Assembly (NCBI GenBank): GCA_039566865.1
Contig: CM076954.1
Coordinates: 16,144,001-16,208,000 of the forward strand
Direction: 5' to 3'
Length of the DNA stretch: 64,000 nt
Origin: Aurelia coerulea
Taxonomy: Eukaryota; Cnidaria; Scyphozoa; Semaeostomeae; Ulmaridae
Shown in pieces: positions 44,501 through 54,483 of this stretch; within the stretch, counting starts at the first letter, position 1, and each line of letters opens with the position of its first letter. The translations under genes and the position numbers were made by a program. The notes beneath the pieces were generated by a model. That model made no database searches. It saw only the letters and a list, made by a program, of their open reading frames with translations, and was not told the DNA's origin.

Positions 44501-47500
44501 GCATTTTTAGAAGGAGATTTTGACCCTGCAACAATAGCAGGGATGACGGGTATCTACGCATCAAGAACACGGGTGATTCCAAATTCTGCGGGTGTTTTCA
44601 CGATCAGCCTGTTGAATGTTTCTGCTGAAGATATGATTTTGACTGCACGCAAACCAGTGGGAACATTATACGCTGCCGCAACGGGAAGTATCACACAAGG
44701 CCCAGTAAAAGATAATCCCTCGTTTGACTGCGGTACCCAACTTTCCGAAGAAGAAAAAACCACATTAATGTCCTTGATTTCTGACTACCAAGACATATTT
44801 GCGCAGAATCCAAAAAAGCCTCGGAGGAACAAAATCATAGAGCATAAAATCATTACAGATGACTCAATGCCCATTTATCAAAAGCCACGCCGTGTACCAA
44901 CCGCATGGGAACCAGAAATCAATTCCCAGATCATCGACATGCTGGACAATGACATCATAAGACCTTCTGAATCACCCTGGAATAGTCCTATCATTTTGGT
45001 TAAGAAAAAAGATAATACAACACGTTTTGTTTGCGATTTCCGAAAGTTAAATGATGTGACCAAAAAGACACCTACCCTTTGCCTCACATTAGGGACGTTA
45101 TTGATAAAATGGCTGGCGCAGTTTACTGGACAACTCTTGATGCAGCATCAGCCTATTGGTCTATGCCGTTGAAAGAAGAAGACAAAGAAAAAACTGCTTT
45201 CTCTGTTCCACGAGGAAAGTTTGAGTTCAACGTAACGCCGTACGGTTTATGTAATGCAGGAGCATCATACCAAAGATTAATGGACATTTGTCTCTCAGGG
45301 CTACCCGCCGAGCGAACGTTAGCGTACATGGATGATATTGCCATTTTTAGCAGAACCTTTGACGAGCATTTAAAGGACATCGAAGCAGTATTCAGCAGAT
45401 TGCGTAACACAGGCATCACATTGAAGCAATCAAAATGTGCATTTGCGAAAGAAAGCGTGGAATTTTTAGGATACGAATTGTCCATGGCTGGTATCAAACC
45501 ACAGAAACGTCTCACCGATGCGATACGTGATTTTGAACGCCCAACAACCAAGAAAGATTTGAAGCGTTTCCTAGGACTTGCAGGATTCTATCGAAATTTC
45601 ATAAAAGATTTTGCTGAAATCTCTAAGCCACTCAATAAACTCACCAGTGAACAAGTCGTGTATCAATGGGACCCGAGTTGCGAAAGAGCTTTCATTTCCC
45701 TGAAAAACGAATTGTGCTCAGAGCCCACGCTTGCCTTTCCACGATGTGGTGAACGATTTATTGTAGAAGTTGATGCAAGTGACGTGGCAGTAGGAGGCGT
45801 GCTTTCTCAAGTCCAGAATGATAACAGTATCCATCCTGTGGCCTATTTTTCCACCACGCTTTCAAAATGTCAACAGAAATGGTCTACCCACAGTAAAGAA
45901 GCCTTTGCCCTGCTGACAGCTGTACGAAATTGGCATGTCTATCTCGCTGGAACGGATTTTGTTTTGAACTCCGACCATAATCCGTTAGTTCACCTGCGCA
46001 ACCAGAGGGACCCTCGTGGAAAATTTGCAAGATGGTTATCAGAACTCGAAGAATACAGTTACACAGTCCAATACCTACCGGGGAAATTGAATGTGAAAGC
46101 AGATGCGCTGTCAAGGACACCTGGAGCTACAGCTAATACAGATCACTTCGATATGATTTTTGAAGATAAGGTGTATGCAATCAACCATACTGCCAAAGAC
46201 TTCAAAGAACAATTGGAAGCAGAACAAAATTCTGACCCAGTAGTAGGACCTGCTAAGCGTTTGATAACTGAAGGCAATACCATTCGGGAAGGACGCTTGA
46301 AACGAGTTTCCAGTCAATTAAGAATAGAAGATAACATCCTCACTAAGTCAGGAAGACCTATTTTGCCTGCTTCAATGAGACGCTTTGTGACACTCGCTAT
46401 TCATGAAATGGCCCACTTTGGCACTGATAAAACATATGCACTCCTTAAAGACCGATTTTATTGGCCCAATATGTACAAATTTGTTCACCGATTCATCGCC
46501 ACATGTTCGGTATGTCAACGCACTAAACGTGACACACAAGCGCCTAAAGCACCACTGTTGCCGTTGCACATCCCAGAGTCACCAATGGAATTTGTGTCCA
46601 TCGATATTGCAGTACTACCACCAGATGACAGCGGTTTCAAATACATGCTCCTGATCGGTGATGTCTTTTCAAAATACATAGAAGCAGTGCCCATGAAAGA
46701 TCAGCATGCCACAACAGTATGCCAAGCTTTCCGGGAATCATGGATCTTTAAACATGGATCCCCATACTTCCTTTTGTCTGATCAGGGATCAAACGTAGAT
46801 GGAAATTTGATTCATGAACTTTGCGAAATATTCAACATCGAAAAGAGGAGATCTTCCGCGTACCACAGTCAAGGTAATGGTTTTGCTGAACGTAACATTG
46901 GAAACATCAGAGAGGTATTACGTGCTTTGCTCCTCGATCGCGACTTATCTCAAAAGCAGTGGCGTCTCCTCCTACCAGAAGTGGTTTTCGCCTTAAACAC
47001 CAGTGAGAGCTCAGTCACGAAATGTACACCCTATTTCATAGTATTTGGAAGGAAACCAACATTGCCACAAGATCTCATTCTCGGCAGTAAGACCCCCCAA
47101 GCTACCGATATCGCAACAGCATCAGACTATGCAACAGAAACGAAAGTACGTCTCGCTGAAGTATATTACCACGTCGCGACAAGACTCGGTTTGAATCGCA
47201 CCCAGATGCAGAGACAGTACAATAGGAATATAAACTTCCATAATTATCAGAAGGGGGATAAGGTGTGGTTAAGAAGGAAGTATTTCAAAACTGGCGAAAC
47301 CCAGAAATTAGCTCCTCGAAGAAATGGCCCCTGGACCATTTTAGAGAAGCTTGCAAACGGTGTGAACTTTCGCATACAAAATGATTCGACAAAGAAAAAG
47401 CAAGTCGTTCATCATAATCGATTATACCCCGCCAAGATCATGGACACACCAGAGAATGCGCAACAAGACGACAAACAACAAAATGAAGGCGACATTGTGG

Positions 47501-50500
47501 CCCAAGAGATTCGGGACAAAATCAATGATACTTTTATAGACGAGGATTTTAGTAGCTCAGACGAATCGGACACTAACGCAGACGACCGTGAAGATCTGGG
47601 ACAGAATCGAAGGTACCCGATGAGAAATCGGAGACAGAGAACAATAGAAGGGAGCATTCCCTGGGACAGTATTAACGTTGTCGAACATCAAATCTTATAA
47701 AGGTGGGGAGGAATGTTGGACTAGTATACCCCCTGCCTATGTAAATAGTCCGTCCTTAAGTATTCTTATTTACTCGTGTTCTGTTATTCATTTATTCGGT
47801 TACAGTTCTCTAATAGTAAAGTCGCCAAATAAGAAGTCTCTCTTTGCAGCAATCTTTAGGCAACAGTGTAGGTGATCTCGAGAGAGAGAGATTCATACAT
47901 TCTTTTCATATATCATTCTTTTAGAGTTGTTTGTGCGTGCGTCTTCAATTGCTTTGACTTAGAGATAAGGAGTAGCTAGTACCAGTTTTCAGCGTTTTTC
48001 GAGATGAATCAGTTTAGAGTGCCATTTTCAATCCCGAAGTTACCGACACCTAAAGCTCCAGTTGACCCATCTCTTCCACGCTTCGATGAAAGGCATTTAA
48101 AGAAAGAAGAAGAAATTGGAACAGGTTCAAGGTTCGAGAAGAAGGCTCAACTTCGAACAATACCGCAATTTTAGGCCCAAAAAAGTAAGAAACTAATTAA
48201 GAAACTTTTACTACTAAAACACCGAAATTTTCATTCGAAATTAAGAAACTTTTAGTACCAAGTGCTGATCCAAGTTTCTTATAAAAAACGTGTAAGTGTA
48301 TTCGAGGGCTTACGGTATTGTCACGACCAAAAATTGGCAGGCTTCCTGTTATTCGATCAATATCAGCTCACTCACCAAAGAGACATCATATAGGCCTATC
48401 GCACACATTTCATTACTGTATTTTCATTAGTGTGCTGAAAGATCTGTCTGTTTTTTGCGTCCGTTTTTCTCCTAGTACCTATTATTTCATTACTGTATGC
48501 ATAGTGCATGCATCTTTGTCCAGTTCTTCTGACTTAGCCTGACGACCAGACCGGATTTCTCTGGCTATCAGGCTAATTCCGACGCCAATGAATTACTAAA
48601 TCACAAAAGGTTTGCACTCCGTAATATTTTCTTTCATGACATGGAAACAATTCGTTTCGTTCCCAGGAGAACGAAACGGTCGTTTCGTTCCTAGGAGAAC
48701 GAAACGGCTGCGTTTCGTTCTCTTGGGAATGAAACAAAAGCTAAAAACAATTCGTTTCGTTCTCGGCCAGGTCTATAACGCGGACCTCGCGGACCACGCG
48801 GACCTCGCGGACCAAGACCAAGGAGGTAAAATGGTCCGCGAAAAAAGGTCCGCGTTTTAGGATTTTGCATAGGGGCAAATCCTAAAGCGCGGACCTCGCG
48901 GACCTTTTTTTGTTTTAGTTCCTGCTTCCAACGCTGATTTGCAAATTCATCACGATGTTGTTTCTTGCCGAGATGAAAAAGATCTGTACTAATCACATTT
49001 CACTCCCAGTATGTGCAAGTCTCTCGTCGCCAGTTAGGGTCTGAAAAATCTTGGACGAAGCTAGTAAATGAAATATCAACACCAACGATATCCTGATTCA
49101 TTTCTTTACCTGTATACGTGGCATATTCGTAGTGATGCAATCCGAATCATCTCCAAGTAAAACCCGTTTCTCGCAATAGCCATGAGTTTGATATGACTTC
49201 CTCATTAGGCCTAAAAGCGGGCCTAAGCTTATCACCCCTCGGAAATCAATAACTCCATGTGCGAAATAAGATCGAAGTCCAATTTCACGAGAGCTGAGAA
49301 TTACGACTAGAGCACAATAATGTGAAAAGAAATGGCAAAAGACACGTTGGTTTTTCCTCTCCTGAAAGATTGGGGCCTGATAAACATACAATAAAAAAGT
49401 CCGCGAAAAAAAGGTCCGCGTTTTAGGATTTTGCATAGGGGCAAATCCTAAAGCGCGGACCTCGCGGACCTAAATAATTTTCTATCCTACATGCATGAGT
49501 AAATCCAATCATGAATGCGTGCTCAATTTTTATTATCCCCAATGTCGTATTTCTTGACATAGCTTCGCATTTCAAACCTTTTTGAGTGTATATTTCTCGA
49601 ACGAAATTTTTTTACTGCAAAGCGAATCGAAAAACCCCACACACTGCACATTTGAGACTACGACTACAGTGTGACTATTTTTCTCAATCAGTGAATTGTT
49701 ATCAGAATTTAAAACTGAAAAGTGAAAAATGAATTGAAAAAAAACCCCACACTGTCGTAGTTTCAAATGTGCATTGTGTGGGGTTTTTCGATTCGCTTTG
49801 CAGTAAAAATTTTTCGTTCGAGAAATATACACTCAAAAAGGTTTGAAATGCGAAGCTATGTCAAGAAATACGACATTGGGGATAATAAAAATTGAGCACG
49901 CATTCATGATTGGATTTACTCATGCATGTAGGATAGAAAATTATTTAGGTCCGCGAGGTCCGCGCTTTAGGATTTGCCCCTATGCAAAATCCTAAAACGC
50001 GGACCTTTTTTTCGCGGACTTTTTTATTGTATGTTTATCAGGCCCCAATCTTTCAGGAGAGGAAAAACCAACGTGTCTTTTGCCATTTCTTTTCACATTA
50101 TTGTGCTCTAGTGGTAATTCTCAGCTCTCGTGAAATTGGACTTCGATCTCATTTCGCACATGGTGTTATTGATTTCCGAGGGGTGATAAGCTTAGGCCCG
50201 CTTTTAGGCCTAATGAGGAAGTCATATCAAACTCATGGCTATTGCGAGAAACGGGTTTTACTTGGAGATGATTCGGATTGCATCACTACGAATATGCCAC
50301 GTATACAGGTAAAGAAATGAATCAGGATATCGTTGGTGTTGATATTTCATTTACTAGCTTCGTCCAAGATTTTTCAGACCCTAACTGGCGACGAGAGACT
50401 TGCACATACTGGGAGTGAAATGTGATTAGTACAGATCTTTTTCATCTCGGCAAGAAACAACATCGTGATGAATTTGCAAATCAGCGTTGGAAGCAGGAAC

Positions 50501-53500
50501 TAAAACAAAAAAAGGTCCGCGAGGTCCGTGCTTTAGGATTTGCCCCTATGCAAAATCCTAAAACGCGGACCTTTTTTCGCGGACCATTTTACCTCCTTGG
50601 TCTTGGTCCGCGAGGTCCGCGTGGTCCGCGAGGTCCGCGTTATAGACCTGGCCTTTCGTTCTCTTGGGAATGGAAAAAGCCAAATTGAATTGGTTTCGTT
50701 CGGTTTCGTTTCGTTTCGTTTCATTTCATTTCGTTTCATTTCGTTGAATATAATAAGCCTAGAAACAGCGCATGTCACACCCATCCTCCTTCCGACGCTG
50801 GCCAGAGATTAACCTCACTTTCGTAATTATTTTAGTTCTCCATAAATTAAAAAGGCTTTGATGAAACAGTATGCAGAGCAAGCAGTTTATTTCAACGTGA
50901 GAAAAGATAGGATATTTGTCGTTTAAAAGCAAAATCGAGAAATTTTTGAAAGAAGAAACCACCAAGGAGAACATAGGTAAGTTTTTCAAACCAAACATTA
51001 GAAATTAACTGCAACGGGGTGACTGCAATGTCGTCCATGTGTGGTCTAGTGGTTAAGACGCTTGCTTGCCCGGAAAGCATGAGATCCGTGGTTCGATTCC
51101 CGGCGGTGGTAAGCGATTTTTCTGATCATTCAAAATGTTTCCGTTTATACCGAAAAAATGTAGCCTAAAAAAGTAGAAATCCTGATTGCCCGCTAGCTGT
51201 TGAGTACTTATAGGATGTATGCATTATATAGCCTTGTGATTTCTGTCACCCATAGATAATTCAGATGAAGATGACACGGAACTTGATGATAATACAGAAG
51301 AGGATCTCGCGGATAATGCAGAAAAGGATGCAGGAAATCCAGGACAAGAAAATGATCCATTTCTATCCTTAATCATACGCCGCAGACGCCGCAGACGCCG
51401 AATAATTATAGTTAGGAGAAGTAAGTTGCCTATACTGGGTGATATTTTTAGTTGTTTTGTACCAGAGGGGGGTTTTCGGCCCCTGCTTTTTCTCCAAAAC
51501 TACAATAGATATAACAATAAGACCTGCCCCTATTATTTTTGAGATAAACGACCTTTAAAGTATGTGGAAAGTATGACGATTGCAATTAACTAGTCGCGTG
51601 ATTCGTTGCCAGGCAACCAAAACACAAAGGGAAATTCGAGATTATACCTTGTTAGCAAGACAAATTCTATCCATTTTTTTTCTCCAAATTTGGTTCAAAT
51701 AGCGGAAAATATGTCGTAAAATTCAAAATACATACTTTCAAAATTTGGTAGTCTTTATTTTTAGGACAATTAACTTTAAATTGGCTTTTTTCAAGCCCTG
51801 ATTTTCTTCCCAGTTTCTTGTAAGTTTCCTCATTTTATCTAGGGGACATCGTATATTTGAATGACGTGCTAAGATATTAAATTTTGCTGATGTCTGCTAA
51901 TATGAAAATCTATATCAAATGTCTCTATCGTAAAATTTTCGAGGAATGGAAACATAATGATTTGAATGTGCAATTAAAGGTAATGTGCCCATGTAAGTAC
52001 AGATGCATGATACTGCACTCTTGTCAAAATATGCTGACATGATGCTGATGAAGAGCCCTAAGAGCACGCTGTGATAGATTTGACGTCGGCTTATTTCATA
52101 TTAGACAGATTTGACAGCATAAGATGGATAAATTACCAAAATGTTTACCCTGATGCAACAACAAATTTAACCAGAATTGGCACGTTCTTGACTTCATTAG
52201 CAGCTTAATTATGTTAAAACAATCGTTTTCTAGAACGATCATATCATTAGCCACGTATTAATAGGACTCATTATGCAAATAAGTCAACTTTAGGGCATGA
52301 TGTAACGGGCCTGCACAGAGGTTAGCATTTACAGTACCACCGAAGGTAGAAGGACCTCCCTCCTACACAGCTACAGAAAGGTGCAGAATCCCAGCAAACA
52401 ATAGCGCCATTGACTGGGGGAAGGCACGTGATCAAATTGATTGAACCAAAACATCGTCATGCATATGATTCTGCACAGAGGTTATCTTCACGACTGCTTG
52501 TCTCAAATTAAATGCCCGCCAACAGCAACGATTGAAACGCTGTGCAAGGTTCTGCATAAGTAAGTAATTTTACGTTATCGAAAATGTCACATCTTGTCCT
52601 CAAACAAGGCGCTTGATGTTCTATCGAAGGTGACTTTTGGCAGCAACACTCATCTCTCTGAATGTAGCTAAAACAGCATCAACTATCATTTGGGGTTATG
52701 AAAAAATCAATATTCAGATATTCTTATGTTTGATTAACTCAGGACGGACTTTGTAATCATCCAAAAGGATCTTATGTTTGAATTGGCAAACGCAAGAGGT
52801 GATTTCAAGATGAACTGGACATTTCTACGGTAATCAACTCAAATGGTTAATTTGCATGGATCAGTGCCAAAACAGTTTCTAGTAAATTGGGCTGCGTCAC
52901 AATTGTCTAGTAAATTGGGCTGCGTCACAACGTTCCTTCTAGAACTTTCGTTGATCACATGACATCGAAAATAATTAGTGCAAATGGTTTGTTTTCCTGG
53001 TGCTCTGCCAAAAAAGTATCAGCAAATGCAGTGATCTGATGGTGCGGAGGCGCAGCAACAATACAGCAGTTGGCAACTGATTGCATTCTTGGCATTCTTA
53101 GCTGATTCGCGGAATGCGTTCTTGGTTCGTGAGTTAGTTAGTGACTGAGTGCGTTACACAACTCCACTCCTATATGTACTTGTTTTACATCGTACATAAA
53201 AAGTACCTACGATTTCACATATCAAATTTAGTTTACAAAGTAAAAACAAAAGATCCTTTTGGATGATTACAAAGTCCGTCCTGAGCTAAGCAAGCATAAG
53301 AAAATCTGAATATTGATTTCTTCATAACCCCAAATGATCTTTTATGCTGTTTTAGCTACAGTCAGAGAGATGAGTGTTGCTGCTAAAGTCGCCTTCAACA
53401 GAAAATCAAGCGCCTTGTATCGAGGGGCATTTCACTCCCAAAAAATCTCTACACCTTTGGCAAAAATCCTTTTGTGTCAAGAAAAATCCATCAAAAATCC

Positions 53501-54448
53501 GTAAAAATCCTTTTGTTCTGAAAAAATCTCGTACGCTTTTTCGAATGAGTGAAATGCCCCTCGCCTTGTATAAGGACAAGAATCGCCTGAAAAGCAATAT
53601 TTTGATCTTTATGTCAAACGAGGATGATACGCAAAAAATCAAAAGTCATTACCCCTAGTTTGCTTAGTCTCTGCATGAAACTATTGGTGCATCTGTGTCA
53701 TGTCAGATTTACGATAACGCAAAATTACTTATGTTTATGCAGAACCCTGCAGAACGTTTCTGTTCGTGGGCATCTAGTTTGAGACAAGCATTGACGAAAA
53801 TAACCTATGTGCAGAATCATATGCATGAAGATGTTTTGGTTTCGTGTGATCGCGTCCCTTCCCCCAGTCAATGGCGCCATTGTTTGCTGGGATTCTGCAC
53901 CTTTCCTCTCAACTTCACCTGCGATGCATCCATTTTTTCATTTCATTTTATTTTTTTCATTTTAACTTTTTTATTGCATCCGTTGCTGTGTAGGAGGGGG
54001 GTCCTTCTACCTTTGGTGATGCTGCGAATGCTAGCCTCTGTGCAGGCTGCCGGTTACATCATCCCCTAAAGTTGACTTATTTGCATAATGAATACTATCA
54101 ATAAGTGGCTAATGATGCGTTCGTTCTAGAAAACGATTGTTTTAACATAATTAAGATGCTAATGAATTCAAGAACGTGCCAATTCTGCGAAAATTTGTTG
54201 TTGTGCCAGGGTAAACATCAAGGTGATTTATCCATCTTATGGTGTCAAATCTGTCTAACATGAAATAAGCCGACGTCAAATGTTACTATCGGATCGCGGG
54301 AAACTTCTGTCTTGTATGCGCTTTCTGTGCGCTTTCTTTATTTCAGGGCCAATTAGCAGAGATAAAACGTTAATCAATTGCTTTAACGAGCGTGACGGAC
54401 TTTCCTTCTTTCTTTCCTTCTTTCTTTCTTTCCTTCTTTCTTTCTTTT

Positions 54449-54483
<35 letters not shown>

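Larger units (their letters stand above)
42923..47865 (+). mobile_element. Ty3/Gypsy LTR retrotransposon, young, sense in peptide-gene intron 2
   Basis: 4.94 kb with two 152-bp LTRs that read identical, each TGTTGGAC...GGCAACA. It is flanked by a 4-bp direct repeat GTGT (42919-42922 and 47866-47869). Order: LTR, self-complementary leader, gag, protease, RT, RNase H, integrase, polypurine tract, LTR. The order RT-RH-INT is Ty3/Gypsy (Metaviridae). No envelope gene and no chromodomain is evident after integrase. Identical LTRs imply a recent insertion, but RT carries one frame break near 45,066, so this copy may not be autonomous. The insertion point resembles a nearby sequence of the host element (compare 42470-42500), consistent with nesting in the 8.5-kb TIR element. 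Confidence 0.95.
48765..50653. repeat. 1.9-kb near-perfect palindrome with GGTCCGCG-rich ends
   Basis: Arms pair around a centre at about 49,709 (position sums of 99,418). The outer ends are runs of GCGGACCTCGCG repeats. Each arm contains the same 112-codon ORF (minus 49098-49436, plus 49982-50320) differing at one residue (Tyr/His). Only about 80 bp at the centre are unpaired. Flanks on both sides are AACGAAACG-type simple repeats. Such high arm identity implies recent formation or gene conversion. Confidence 0.9.
42229..50759. mobile_element. 8.5-kb TIR element with 9-bp target duplication (Mutator-like?)
   Basis: Both ends carry GGCTTATTATATTCAACGAA in inverted orientation, followed by an AACGAAACG-type simple repeat and a shared block (AATTCAATTTGGCTTTTTCC), giving TIRs of about 80-105 bp. 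The 9-bp direct repeat TAGAAACAG flanks it at 42220-42228 and 50760-50768. Nine-base duplications with long TIRs are typical of Mutator-like elements, but no transposase is seen, so the class is an inference. Inside are a Gypsy retrotransposon (42923-47865) and a 1.9-kb palindrome (48765-50653). It sits in intron 2 of the peptide gene. Confidence 0.75.

Noticed and set aside
45066..45080. Programmed frameshift site in pol
   Set aside because: It lies within a conserved RT segment rather than between domains, and I see no slippery heptamer with a following structure; an indel explains it better.
43125..47657. Minus-strand ORFs across the Gypsy element
   Set aside because: Shadows of gag and pol; none has a recognisable domain.
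51037..51113. Functional tRNA gene
   Set aside because: A and B boxes are good but the acceptor stem does not close and U33 is missing; a SINE head or pseudogene is more likely. The same applies to 8256-8335 and 29401-29476.
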